A stretch of DNA of 64,000 nucleotides from Marivita sp. S6314 (GTDB lineage Bacteria > Pseudomonadota > Alphaproteobacteria > Rhodobacterales > Rhodobacteraceae), in the NCBI RefSeq assembly GCF_023015985.1, contig NZ_JALKAO010000002.1, forward strand, positions 558,001-622,000, read 5' to 3'. The translations under genes were made by a program, and so were the position numbers. The notes below the pieces were generated by a model. It saw only the letters and a list, made by a program, of their open reading frames with translations, ran no database searches and was not told where the DNA came from. Shown here piece after piece: positions 25,527 to 34,333 of the stretch (positions are counted from its first letter, which is position 1; every line of letters starts with the position of its first letter).

Positions 25527-26015
25527 ATGAGCAAACCCTTGATCACGCGCCGGACCCTGATCGCGGCAAGCGGCGCGCTTCTGGCAACGGGCGCGGCAGG
25601 CACGCTCAGCCCGGCCCGCGCCAAAGGCATTGCCCCGACACCCACCATGCGCGGCGGTGCCAACAACTACCGCCCGGGTGCCCCTATCGTTGATCGGATC
25701 GGCGGCGGCGGCTTTTGGATGACCGGAACCGTGCGGCGCGCGGGTGATGGCGCTCCGCTTGCGGGTCAACGCATCCAGATCTGGGCGCACACGACCGAAG
25801 GCCATGAACGGGATCCGCAGAGCCACGGCGCAACCCTGACAGACGCAAACGGTGTGTTCCGGCTCGAAATGCCGCAGATTGTTCCGGCCTTCGGGCAGGC
25901 CCACGGCCACCTTGCCTATGACAGCGATGACTTCGAAACGGTCTTTCTGCGCCCCTTGATGAAAAGCCCCAAAGACACAACGCTTGAGGCCCATTTCGTC
26001 CTGCAACCGGCCTGA
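25527..26015 (+). CDS. Tat-exported intradiol-dioxygenase-like protein
   Basis: A 162-residue protein with a twin-arginine signal (TRRTLIAASGALLATGAAG) cleaved near ARA at residue 32. The mature part resembles the beta-sandwich of intradiol ring-cleavage dioxygenases: GQRIQIWAHTTEGH, TLTDANGVFRLEMP and GQAHGHLAY. The two iron-binding His of the PAHIH-type motif are present (AHGH), but the two tyrosine ligands are not where expected (GRY reads GHE, and PYPW reads PAFG). Real dioxygenase activity is therefore doubtful. An AGGAGA ribosome site precedes the ATG. It is followed five bases later by a ferric-reductase-like membrane protein. Confidence 0.75.
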   Translation: MSKPLITRRTLIAASGALLATGAAGTLSPARAKGIAPTPTMRGGANNYRPGAPIVDRIGGGGFWMTGTVRRAGDGAPLAGQRIQIWAHTTEGHERDPQSHGATLTDANGVFRLEMPQIVPAFGQAHGHLAYDSDDFETVFLRPLMKSPKDTTLEAHFVLQPA

Positions 26016-26020
26016 CCGTC

Positions 26021-26653
26021 TTGGCGACGAACACAGGCTCCCGGACCCGCGCGCTTGCGGTTTGGGCGGGGTTGTTGGGCGTCGCTGTGGCCCCCATCGC
26101 GCTGGCCGCGACAAGCCCGTACCTCGCGTGGCGCGACCCGATCTACATCGTCGCGGGCTTCGCGGGGATCATCGGCTTTGCGCTGATCCTGTTCCAACCG
26201 CTTCTGGCTCTGGGCGGGTTGCCCGGACTTTCACAAATCCACAGCCGCCAGATCCATCGATGGATCGGAGCCGGGCTCGTCCTAAGCGTCCTGACCCATG
26301 TGATAGGTCTCTGGATCACCAGCCCACCTGATGTGCTGGACGCGCTTCTCTTTCGGTCTCCGACCCCATTCTCCGCCTGGGGTGTGTTTGGCATGTGGGC
26401 CCTGTTCGCCACCGCCGCCTTGGCGGCCACCCGAACGCGCTTTCGTCAGAACCTGCGTGCGTGGCGCATGGCGCATTCGATGCTCGCCTGCGTGATCGTC
26501 ATCGGAACGGTGGTCCATGCGGCGCTGATCGAAGGCACGATGGAAACACTGTCACGCACAGTTCTGTCCGCCATGGCACTGGCAGCGCTGGCCTATGCGC
26601 TGCTGCGCCTCCGTGTCTGGAAGCGCAGCCGTTCCTCAAAAAGGTCTGCCTAG
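26021..26653 (+). CDS. Ferric-reductase-like transmembrane haem protein
   Basis: A 210-residue polytopic membrane protein with about six helices. His residues spaced along the third and fifth helices ([27 protein letters not shown]) fit the bis-haem b arrangement of the ferric_reduct domain. No flavin domain is attached. The start is TTG at 26021, five bases after the upstream stop, so it is probably coupled to the Tat protein. Its 3' end overlaps the argF stop codon. It may pass electrons across the membrane to the exported partner. Confidence 0.8.
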   Translation: MATNTGSRTRALAVWAGLLGVAVAPIALAATSPYLAWRDPIYIVAGFAGIIGFALILFQPLLALGGLPGLSQIHSRQIHRWIGAGLVLSVLTHVIGLWITSPPDVLDALLFRSPTPFSAWGVFGMWALFATAALAATRTRFRQNLRAWRMAHSMLACVIVIGTVVHAALIEGTMETLSRTVLSAMALAALAYALLRLRVWKRSRSSKRSA

Positions 26654-27576
26654 ACCCCCAGGCAATGCCGCATGATCGCCTTCTGGGCATGCAGACGATT
26701 CTCGGCCTCGTCAAAGATCACCGATTGCGGGCCGTCCATCACTTCGGACGTGACTTCCTCACCGCGATGCGCGGGCAGGCAATGCATGAACAACGCGTCC
26801 GCATTGGCATGACGCATCAATTCGTCATTCACCTGGTAAGGGCGCAGCATGTTGTGACGCCGCTCTTTTGCCGATTGCGCGTCGTGCATGGACACCCATG
26901 TGTCCGCCACCACCAGATCGGCATTCTGCACCGCCTTGGCCGGATCGCGCTCGATCGTGACCGACACACCGGCATTGCGCGCGAGACCGACAAACTCCAT
27001 CTCGGGATCAAGCTGCACCGGCCCGGTGAAGGTAAAATCAAACTGGAACTGCGCAGCAGCATGCAGGAAGGACGCGCACACATTGTTGCCGTCGCCACAC
27101 CACACCACTTTCTTGCCTTTGATCGGGCCGCGATGTTCCTCGAACGTCATCACATCCGCCATGATCTGGCACGGATGGGTGCGGTCGGTCAGGCCGTTGA
27201 TCACCGGCACGTCAGCATATTCCGCCATTTCTTCCAGCACCGCCTCGTCGAAGGTGCGGATCATGATCAGGTCCACGTAGCGGCTCATCACCCGGGCGGT
27301 ATCTGCGATGGTCTCTCCATGCCCCAACTGCATGTCAGAACCGGACAGCACCATCGTCTCGCCCCCCATCTGCCGCACACCGACATCAAACGACACCCGC
27401 GTCCGGGTCGACGGCTTTTCAAAGATCAACGCCACCATGTGTCCGGCCAGCGGAAGCTCATCATCCGGTGCCCCCTTTGGGCGCCCCTTGCGCTTGCCCT
27501 TCATCGCGATGGCACTGTCGATCACCGATCTCAGGTCCGAGGCATCGGTTTTGTGAATATCCAGGAAATGCTTCAT
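26650..27576 (-). CDS. argF: Ornithine carbamoyltransferase
   Basis: A 308-residue transcarbamylase that makes citrulline from ornithine and carbamoyl phosphate in arginine synthesis. It has the carbamoyl-phosphate site [12 protein letters not shown], the DRTHPCQ motif, an ornithine-binding DTWVSMHDA (SMG loop equivalent) and the catalytic [11 protein letters not shown]. The start at 27576 is 10 bases after the argD stop, so the two form an argDF operon. Upstream ATGs at 27621 and 27612 would overlap argD. Confidence 0.95.
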   Translation of the reverse strand: MKHFLDIHKTDASDLRSVIDSAIAMKGKRKGRPKGAPDDELPLAGHMVALIFEKPSTRTRVSFDVGVRQMGGETMVLSGSDMQLGHGETIADTARVMSRYVDLIMIRTFDEAVLEEMAEYADVPVINGLTDRTHPCQIMADVMTFEEHRGPIKGKKVVWCGDGNNVCASFLHAAAQFQFDFTFTGPVQLDPEMEFVGLARNAGVSVTIERDPAKAVQNADLVVADTWVSMHDAQSAKERRHNMLRPYQVNDELMRHANADALFMHCLPAHRGEEVTSEVMDGPQSVIFDEAENRLHAQKAIMRHCLGV

Positions 27577-27586
27577 GTCGTGATCC

Positions 27587-28768
27587 TCAGGCCAATGTTT
27601 CGCTGACAGCATCCGCTGCAAAATCCAACCGGTTGACCGCTTCGGATATCTCGTCTTCGGAAATGGTCAGCGGCGGCAACAGCCGGACCACGTTGTCGGC
27701 CGCAGGCACGGTGATCACACCGCATTCATACCCCGCCGTGACCACGTCGATCGGCGTGACCTTGCATTTCAGGCCAATCATCAGACCCGACCCGCGCACG
27801 GATTCAAACACATTCGGATGCGCCGCCACCAAGGCCTCCAGCTTCTGCCGAAGAAACCCGGCGCGCGCATTGACCTTCTCAAGAAATGCCGGGTCGGCCA
27901 CGATATCCATCACCGCGCAGCCCACGGCACAGGCCAGCGGATTGCCACCATAGGTCGATCCATGCGTGCCCGCCGTCATACCCGACGCCGCCTCTTCGGT
28001 GGCCAGAACCGCCCCCAACGGAAAACCTCCGCCAATGCCCTTGGCGACCATCATGATGTCGGGGGCAATCCCCGCCCATTCATGCGCAAACAACCGCCCG
28101 GTCCGACCAACGCCGCACTGCACCTCGTCCAGGATCAAAAGCAGCCCCTTGTCGTCACACAGTTGGCGCAACCCCTTGAGACATTGATCAGGCAGCGGGC
28201 GAATGCCGCCCTCGCCCTGAACCGGCTCCACCAAAATCGCCCCAACCGTGTCATCAATCGCTGCGGTCAGCGCATCGTGGTCGCCCCATTGCAGATGTTT
28301 GAAGCCGGGCAGCAGCGGACCAAAGCCCTTGACCATCTTCTCGGACCCCGCGGCGGCGATACCGGCCGAGGACCGTCCATGGAACGACCCGCTGAACGTG
28401 ATTATCGTGGTCTTGTCCGGATGGCCTTTGTCATACCAGTACTTGCGCGCCATCTTGACGGCCAGCTCACAGGATTCCGTGCCCGAATTGGTGAAAAACA
28501 CCGTATCGGCAAAGGTGGCAGCCACCAGCCTGTCGGCAAGCGCCTGTTGCTGCGGGATTTCATACAGATTGGAGACATGCCACAGCGCCTGCGCCTGATC
28601 GGTCAGTGCTTTGACAAGCGCCGGATGCGCATGCCCCAGGGCATTCACGGCGATCCCGGCCCCAAGATCAAGAAAACGTCGCCCGTCCGCCTCGATCAGC
28701 CAGGTGCCGTCGCCTTTCACAAAATGCAAAGGCGCGCGGGAATATGTCGGCAAAACAGAGGGGATCAT
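27587..28768 (-). CDS. argD: Acetylornithine aminotransferase
   Basis: A 393-residue class III PLP aminotransferase. The conserved [33 protein letters not shown] and [12 protein letters not shown] motifs are present, and the PLP lysine lies in [13 protein letters not shown]. It transaminates N-acetylglutamate semialdehyde in arginine synthesis and may also serve in lysine (DAP) synthesis. It heads the argDF pair. Confidence 0.95.
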   Translation of the reverse strand: MIPSVLPTYSRAPLHFVKGDGTWLIEADGRRFLDLGAGIAVNALGHAHPALVKALTDQAQALWHVSNLYEIPQQQALADRLVAATFADTVFFTNSGTESCELAVKMARKYWYDKGHPDKTTIITFSGSFHGRSSAGIAAAGSEKMVKGFGPLLPGFKHLQWGDHDALTAAIDDTVGAILVEPVQGEGGIRPLPDQCLKGLRQLCDDKGLLLILDEVQCGVGRTGRLFAHEWAGIAPDIMMVAKGIGGGFPLGAVLATEEAASGMTAGTHGSTYGGNPLACAVGCAVMDIVADPAFLEKVNARAGFLRQKLEALVAAHPNVFESVRGSGLMIGLKCKVTPIDVVTAGYECGVITVPAADNVVRLLPPLTISEDEISEAVNRLDFAADAVSETLA

Positions 28769-28986
28769 GGGTCAAACCTCATTTCAGGAAGCCCAAGCCG
28801 TGCCAAGCGGCGCGGGCCAAGTCAACGAAAAGGATGGTGAATTCAGACAAAAGGTGACGGAACGCCCACAGAACGGGGCGCGGATTCAAAGATCAGGTGT
28901 CTCGTCGGATATCGGTCAGCTTTGTCATGGCGCTGCTCATCGGTCAAAAACATCGTCCGTTCAAGCAAAAAGTTGTGAACCGGGCG

Positions 28987-29028
28987 GTTTTCCGTCAACG
29001 GAAAACAACAGATGCGTGCTCGCATCTG
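28987..29028 (-). terminator. Tandem hairpins downstream of truA
   Basis: Reading leftward from the truA stop, a hairpin CAGATGCG-AGCA-CGCATCTG (29028-29009) is followed by TTGTTTT, a plausible Rho-independent terminator. A second dyad GTTTTCCGT-TG-ACGGAAAAC (29006-28987) follows directly. The stems are perfect (8 and 9 bp). Confidence 0.6.
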
Positions 29029-29034
29029 CGCACG

Positions 29035-29802
29035 TCATTCAAACGGATCGTCAGGATATTCGACGCCCATCAGGTACAGCCCGTGCGGCGGCGACACCGG
29101 CCCGCAGGCGGCGCGGTCACAGGCCGCCAAGGCATCGCGCACATCCTTAGGGTCCCACGCCCCGGCCCCGACGCGTTCAAGCGTTCCGACGAAACTGCGC
29201 ACCTGGTTGTGCAGGAACGACCGCGCCCGCAACTGGAACCGGAACTCCACCCCCCAGTCGGTGTCGATCTGCGCGATCTCCAACGCATCCAGCGTTTTCA
29301 CCGGCGACGCCGCCTGACACATCGTTGACCGAAACGTCGTGAAATCATGCTTGCCGATCAGATACCGGGCGGCGGTCTGCATGGGCGCAAGGTCCAGATC
29401 GTGCTTGACCTGCCACACCTGCCCCGCTTCCAGCGACATCGGCGCGCGGCGGGTCACCAACCGAAACAAGTACCGCCGCTCCAGCGCGGAAAACCGGGCG
29501 TGCCAATCCTCGGCCACAACCGCCGCATCGACGATGGCAACCGGCAGCGGCTTCAGATGATGGTTCAGCGCCTCGGACAGCCGAAACGGGGTCCAGTCTC
29601 GGGTCAGATCGCAATGGCACACCTGCCCGCGCGCATGCACACCCGCATCTGTGCGACCTGCGGCGGCAATGGTGTGCTCGGCTGGTTCTAATTTCGCCAG
29701 CGCAGCCTCGATCGCGCCCTGGACAGACGGCTGGTCCGCCTGCCGCTGCCATCCGGCAAACGGCGCGCCATTATATTCGACTTTCAAGGCATATCTGGGC
29801 AT
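29035..29802 (-). CDS. truA: tRNA pseudouridine(38-40) synthase
   Basis: A 255-residue TruA that modifies positions 38-40 of the tRNA anticodon arm. The start [21 protein letters not shown], the catalytic aspartate in [14 protein letters not shown], and [15 protein letters not shown] are characteristic. The start at 29802 matches the family; the longer reading from 29901 runs into the ycjX promoter. Hairpins follow the stop. Confidence 0.95.
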   Translation of the reverse strand: MPRYALKVEYNGAPFAGWQRQADQPSVQGAIEAALAKLEPAEHTIAAAGRTDAGVHARGQVCHCDLTRDWTPFRLSEALNHHLKPLPVAIVDAAVVAEDWHARFSALERRYLFRLVTRRAPMSLEAGQVWQVKHDLDLAPMQTAARYLIGKHDFTTFRSTMCQAASPVKTLDALEIAQIDTDWGVEFRFQLRARSFLHNQVRSFVGTLERVGAGAWDPKDVRDALAACDRAACGPVSPPHGLYLMGVEYPDDPFE

Positions 29803-29915
29803 GGTCCCCGCATAGCCTGACGATTTACGGCAAACAATCCCCCTCTCTGCCCACTGGTATGTGACGCCTGTGATCTCTATCTGTGAGGTCACCGCAGACA
29901 AACGAGGCCGCAGAC

Positions 29916-31331
29916 TTGGTCATTTCCGCCATTGCCGACACCCTGACCCGAGGCATCGAAAACGTCACGGGCACCGTGTCCGAAACGTTTTTCGAACCTG
30001 TGATCCGATTGGGCGTCACCGGTCTTGCGCGGTCTGGCAAAACCGTGTTCATCACCTCGCTGGTGGCCAACCTGATGGATCGCGGGCGCATGCCCGGGTT
30101 ACTGGCCCATAGCGAAGGGCGCATCCTGTCCGCCTATCTTCAGCCGCAGCCGGACGACACGCTGCCACGGTTTGACTACGAAACCCATCTTGGCGCGCTG
30201 ACCTCGCAAACGCCCACATGGCCCGACAGCACGCGCACCGTCAGCGAGTTGCGCCTGTCCCTCAAGGTGCGCCCCGCCGGGCTGTTGTCCGGCCTTCAGG
30301 GTCCGCGGACCATACATCTCGACATTGTGGATTATCCCGGTGAGTGGCTTCTGGATTTGGGTCTTCTCGACAAATCCTACACCCAATGGTCTGAAGAAAC
30401 GCTTAAACGCATCGCGGATCGGGACAGCGCACAGGCCTATCTGACCCGCATTGCGGCCGCCGACAGCACCCAACCGCTCGATGAACCCACGGCGCAGGCC
30501 CTTGCCGCCAGTTTCACCGACTATCTCAAACAGGCGCGGATCGCGGGCTTTTCCGACTGCACCCCGGGCCGCTTTCTTCTGCCCGGCGATCTGGCCGGCA
30601 GTCCGGTCCTGACCTTTGCCCCCTTGCCTGCGCAGGCCAGCCCGCCGCGAAAATCGCTCTGGCGCGAAATGGAGCGGCGCTACGAGGCCTACAAGGCGCA
30701 GGTCGTCAAACCCTTCTTCCGCGATCATTTCGCCAGGATCGACCGACAGGTCGTTCTGGTTGATGCGCTTGGCGCGATCCATTCCGGCCCGCAAGCGGTC
30801 GAAGACATGCGGCAGGCCATGACCGACATCCTTGGATCGTTCCGTCCGGGTCGCAATGCCTTTCTTAGCCAGCTTCTCATGGGCAAACGCGTCGAAAAGA
30901 TCCTGTTCGCCGCCACCAAGGCCGACCACCTGCATCACACGCAACACCCGCGCCTGACGGGCATCATGCAGGCGCTGACCCGTGATGCCCGCGACCGGGC
31001 GCAGTTTGCCGGCGCTGAGACCAATGCCATGTCCATCGCCAGCCTGCGCGCCACGGTCGAGGAAACCCGCCAGCACAACGGCACCGCGCTGGACTGCGTG
31101 CGCGGCACCCTGCTCGACAGTGGCAAGCAGGCGGCGTTCTACCCCGGTGACCTGCCCGAGGACCCGACGCATCTGCTGGGTCCGGCCCGCGAAGGCGCGG
31201 AAAAATGGCTTGATCAGGATTACCAGATCATGCGCTTTGCCCCGGCGAAACTGACGCTGAAACCCGGCGAAGGCCCGCCTCACATCCGGCTGGACCGCGC
31301 GGCGCAATTCCTGATTGGCGACCGCCTGTGA
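29916..31331 (+). CDS. ycjX: YcjX-family P-loop protein (DUF463)
   Basis: A 471-residue GTPase-like protein of the YcjX/DUF463 family. The Walker A motif is [25 protein letters not shown] gives the Walker B/switch region, and ATKADHLHH supplies the nucleotide-base motif. I chose TTG at 29916 because GAGG lies eight bases upstream and the family begins near here; a GTG at 29883 would add 11 residues. The stop overlaps the GNAT start (GTGA). YcjX and YcjF are linked to envelope stress in enterobacteria. Confidence 0.85.
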   Translation: MVISAIADTLTRGIENVTGTVSETFFEPVIRLGVTGLARSGKTVFITSLVANLMDRGRMPGLLAHSEGRILSAYLQPQPDDTLPRFDYETHLGALTSQTPTWPDSTRTVSELRLSLKVRPAGLLSGLQGPRTIHLDIVDYPGEWLLDLGLLDKSYTQWSEETLKRIADRDSAQAYLTRIAAADSTQPLDEPTAQALAASFTDYLKQARIAGFSDCTPGRFLLPGDLAGSPVLTFAPLPAQASPPRKSLWREMERRYEAYKAQVVKPFFRDHFARIDRQVVLVDALGAIHSGPQAVEDMRQAMTDILGSFRPGRNAFLSQLLMGKRVEKILFAATKADHLHHTQHPRLTGIMQALTRDARDRAQFAGAETNAMSIASLRATVEETRQHNGTALDCVRGTLLDSGKQAAFYPGDLPEDPTHLLGPAREGAEKWLDQDYQIMRFAPAKLTLKPGEGPPHIRLDRAAQFLIGDRL

Positions 31332-31765
31332 TCCTGCGCCCGGCAACCCCTTTGGATGCAGGCCGCGTGGGGGCCATTCTATCGGGATGGATCGACGAAA
31401 CCCCATGGATGCCGCGCATTCACACCCGGGCCGAAGACATCGCGCATGCCGCAATGATGGTCGACCGGGGGTGGGTCACGGTGGCGGCGGCACCGGACAT
31501 CACCGGGTTCATCGCCCGCGATGGCGATGACATCCACGCGCTCTATATCGACGCCTCTGTCCGCGGGAAGGGCCACGGCGCGCGCCTGCTGACCGACGCC
31601 ATGCAGCACGAAGACCGCCTGACGCTATGGACATTTCAAGCCAACACCCGCGCGCAGACCTTTTACGAACGACACGGCTTTGAACCCGTGGAACATACAG
31701 ATGGCGCAGGCAATGACGAAGGCCTGCCCGACATTCGCTACCACTGGCAAAGGACACCCGCATGA
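31328..31765 (+). CDS. GNAT-family N-acetyltransferase
   Basis: A 145-residue GNAT protein. The acetyl-CoA pyrophosphate loop is in YIDASVRGKGHGARLL (R-x-x-G-x-G/A form), and the C-terminal NTRAQTFYERHGFEPVE is typical. The GTG start at 31328 overlaps the ycjX stop, and its stop overlaps the ycjF start, so it is translationally embedded between the pair. The acceptor is unknown; a protein N-terminus or small amine is possible. Confidence 0.87.
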   Translation: MILRPATPLDAGRVGAILSGWIDETPWMPRIHTRAEDIAHAAMMVDRGWVTVAAAPDITGFIARDGDDIHALYIDASVRGKGHGARLLTDAMQHEDRLTLWTFQANTRAQTFYERHGFEPVEHTDGAGNDEGLPDIRYHWQRTPA

Positions 31766-32766
31766 CCAACGCCAAAGGCCCCGTCCTGTTCGATCTTGAC
31801 GATGACGCACCCGCGCCCACCCCGGCTGAGGCCCCGCCCGTGCCCGACATGGCCAGCCCTGCCCCCCAGGGCCAGGCGATGACCACGGTGGCGGCCCTTG
31901 CCGCACGCCCGACTTCGCGGCTTGCGCGGTGGTTCTGGTCTTTGCTGGTGCTGCTGATCACCACTGTTGCGTCCGTTGCCGCGTGGAACTTCGTGACGGG
32001 TCTGGTCAGCCAGAACATCTATCTGGGCTATGGCGTCGCAGCGCTCTTTGCGCTGTTCATCGCCGTGGTCCTGATGATCGTGGTCAAGGAACTGTCCGCC
32101 TTTGCCCGCCTCGCACGCATCGACAAGATCCAGCACGACGCCGAAACCGCGCTCGCCGCTGAAGACCTGACCGCCGCCCGCGCGGTGATCCGGGATCTGA
32201 CCACCCTCTACCGCAGCCGCGATGACACCAAATGGGGCCGCGACCGGCTCAAGGACCGGGAGGCCGATATGTTCGACGCCTCTGCCCTGATCGCGCTGGC
32301 TGACCGCGAAGTGTTGGCCCCGCTCGACACCGCCGCCCAGCGCGAGGTTGAGGCCGCCGCGCGTCAGGTGGCCACGGTCACGGCGCTTGTGCCGCTGGCG
32401 CTTGCCGATGTGGTGGCCGCCCTTGGCTCCAATATCCGCATGATTCGCCGGATCGCGGAAATCTATGGCGGGCGCTCCGGCACTCTGGGCAGCTGGCGTC
32501 TGACCCGCGCTGTGCTGTCCCACCTTGTCGCCACGGGCGCGGTTGCCGTTGGCGATGATCTTCTGGAACCAATCCTTGGCGGCTCGATTCTCGGCAAACT
32601 GTCGCGCCGCTTTGGCGAAGGTCTGGTCAACGGTGCCCTGACCGCCCGTGTCGGCGTCGCCGCGATGGAGGTCTGCCGCCCCCTGCCCTTTGCCAAGGGT
32701 GCGCGCCCGTCGGTCCGGTCGGTGATCAAATCCGCCCTGACCGGGCTGGTCGGATCAAAAGGCTAA
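31762..32766 (+). CDS. ycjF: YcjF/TIGR01620-family membrane protein (DUF697)
   Basis: A 334-residue inner-membrane protein. An acidic, proline-rich cytoplasmic N-terminus of about 50 residues is followed by two helices (about 57-75 and 88-108), a charged cytoplasmic region, and a C-terminal DUF697-type domain rich in VAALGSNIRMIRRIAEIYGGR. It is the usual partner of YcjX. The start overlaps the GNAT stop by four bases. Confidence 0.85.
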   Translation: MTNAKGPVLFDLDDDAPAPTPAEAPPVPDMASPAPQGQAMTTVAALAARPTSRLARWFWSLLVLLITTVASVAAWNFVTGLVSQNIYLGYGVAALFALFIAVVLMIVVKELSAFARLARIDKIQHDAETALAAEDLTAARAVIRDLTTLYRSRDDTKWGRDRLKDREADMFDASALIALADREVLAPLDTAAQREVEAAARQVATVTALVPLALADVVAALGSNIRMIRRIAEIYGGRSGTLGSWRLTRAVLSHLVATGAVAVGDDLLEPILGGSILGKLSRRFGEGLVNGALTARVGVAAMEVCRPLPFAKGARPSVRSVIKSALTGLVGSKG

Positions 32767-32841
32767 GCCACGCACGCACAAACCGGTGACCATTTGATCC
32801 AGGCCAAGGTCGCCCGTCCGATTCTCGGGCAGGGTGAGGCC

Positions 32842-33564
32842 ATGAACACCCCAGCCAGCGAACACGGTCATTCGCAAGCCGAAGTCGAAGCCCGCATTAA
32901 CCAGCCCGCAGGGCGCGGCTATCTGCGCGATATCGTCTATGGCGGGATCGACGGGTCCGTGACCACCTTTGCCATCGTGGCGGGTGTTGCGGGCGCAGGC
33001 CTGTCCACATGGGTCATCATTGCCTTGGGCATTGCCAACGTGCTGGCCGACGGGTTCTCCATGGCCGCTGGCAACTATTCCGGCACCAAGGCCGAACTGG
33101 ACGATGCCAAACGCCTCCGCCGGGTGGAGGAGCGCCACATCAAGGTCAATCCCGAAGGCGAACGCCGCGAGCTGCGCGAAATCCTGCGCCTCAAAGGGCT
33201 GTCCGGAGAGCCGCTTGAAAGCGCGGTCGACCAGATCAGCCAGAATCACGACCAATGGGTTCAGCTCATGCTCGAGGGCGAATATGGCCTTGCCGGTGTT
33301 GACCCGCACCCGGTCAAAGCGGCCTGGGCCACGTTTCTGGCTTTCCTTGTCGCGGGCATGATCCCGCTCCTGCCCTTCTTGTTGTCGCTGCCCAACGCGT
33401 TCCAACTGTCGACCATCGCAACCTTGCTCACCTTTTTCGGCATCGGCGCGTACAAGGCCAAATGGTCGCTTAGCCCGTGGTGGCGGTCAGGTCTGGAAAC
33501 TCTGGCCATCGGCGGCACAGCCGCGCTGATCGCGTATTTCGTCGGAACTCTGTTCGACGTCTGA
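32842..33564 (+). CDS. VIT1/CCC1-family transporter
   Basis: A 240-residue VIT1/CCC1 membrane protein. GGIDGSVTTFAIVAGVAGAG forms the first helix, followed by ALGIANVLADGFSMAAGNY with family-specific Asp/Gly/Asn residues, a cytoplasmic loop rich in Glu and Arg (about 80-150), and three C-terminal helices. Members move Fe2+ or Mn2+ out of the cytosol. The ATG at 32842 has an AGGGTGAGG site; 32794 is less likely. It is read in the same direction as ycjF but with its own leader. Confidence 0.85.
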   Translation: MNTPASEHGHSQAEVEARINQPAGRGYLRDIVYGGIDGSVTTFAIVAGVAGAGLSTWVIIALGIANVLADGFSMAAGNYSGTKAELDDAKRLRRVEERHIKVNPEGERRELREILRLKGLSGEPLESAVDQISQNHDQWVQLMLEGEYGLAGVDPHPVKAAWATFLAFLVAGMIPLLPFLLSLPNAFQLSTIATLLTFFGIGAYKAKWSLSPWWRSGLETLAIGGTAALIAYFVGTLFDV

Positions 33565-33584
33565 CCCCGATCACGCGGCAAGGC

Positions 33585-33615
33585 CCGCCCGGCCACAAGC
33601 AACCGGGCGGCGGGA
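33585..33615 (+). terminator. Possible terminator between convergent genes
   Basis: CCGCCCGG pairs with CCGGGCGG across a 10-base loop (33585-33610), in the 71-base gap between the VIT1 stop and the convergent membrane protein stop. A short TTTT occurs a few bases later. The strength is modest. Confidence 0.35.
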
Positions 33616-33635
33616 CCGTCCTTTTCGTCGCAAGG

Positions 33636-33923
33636 TCACTCCCCTTGGGCCGGGGCCACTGTGGGCGCGCTCTCTGCTCCGGCCCCTGCCTCTGGCGCCG
33701 TCTGGATCATGCTGTTTTCAACCGCAGGTGCCGTGGACTCGGGCGACGACCCAAGCGAGACGATCACGACAAACACAATGAACCCCACGATCACGGCCGC
33801 AAAGATCAACAGCCCCTTTGACGCGCCCCCATCCTGGGGAAGATCCATCGGATGCTGTCGCCCCGTCTGCCCCGCGCGTTTGTCGGCCTGCTGGCGATAC
33901 TGGTAGTCCGTCTCATATGACAT
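33636..33923 (-). CDS. Small single-span membrane protein
   Basis: A 95-residue protein with a polar, Tyr/Gln-rich N-terminus (MSYETDYQYRQQADKRAG), one hydrophobic helix at about residues 37-58, and an Ala/Pro/Glu-rich C-terminal tail of about 37 residues. I do not recognise a function. A purine-rich GAGAAAGGA ribosome site precedes the ATG. The composition matches small cytoplasmic-membrane proteins annotated as hypothetical in roseobacters. Confidence 0.65.
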   Translation of the reverse strand: MSYETDYQYRQQADKRAGQTGRQHPMDLPQDGGASKGLLIFAAVIVGFIVFVVIVSLGSSPESTAPAVENSMIQTAPEAGAGAESAPTVAPAQGE

Positions 33924-34333
33924 GACATGTCCTTTCTCTGGGTTACGATGGCGCAGCGCGCCGCAGGGCCCAGCCTAGAACCAGCATCCGAAACAGAGCG
34001 ACTGCCAAGAAAACCGCCCTCCGATTCCGGCCAATTCCGGCTGGAATGGCCCATCCGCTTCGGCATGTTTTGGCGGCTTTCACGGTCCCGCCTGCAGGTG
34101 GCAGAAATCCACGCATGGGCATGCGGCAATTTCGGCGGGAATTGGCCGGGAACCGCCCTCTGGACGTACGCCGCGCGCAACCGTATAAGCCCGGCCATGA
34201 TGTACGCACATGCGATCATTATTCGAATTACGTGCCCGGCGCTCTGACCCTTCGAGCCGCCGGGACAAGGCGTATGGACACCCGCGCCGATCCTCTCACA
34301 TTCCCCTGATACGAACACCCGAGGACGCCCCAA
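33924..34333. other. Non-coding gap upstream of ileS
   Basis: This 410-base gap separates the divergent small membrane protein and ileS. It contains repeated GGCCGGAAT/AATTGGCCGG-like words (about 34033-34042 and 34139-34150) but no clear hairpin leader or T-box. A minus-strand reading ending at 33943 has a hydrophobic end but no good start codon. I see no convincing gene. Confidence 0.5.

Noticed and set aside
28843-29025. 60-codon minus-strand reading between argD and truA
   Set aside because: It starts inside the truA terminator hairpins and has no ribosome site or recognisable motif.
33943-34209. Minus-strand 88-codon reading upstream of ileS with a hydrophobic C-terminus
   Set aside because: The first two thirds are Arg/Pro-rich with no ribosome site and the hydrophobic part lacks a nearby start codon. 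It could only be revived by conservation evidence.
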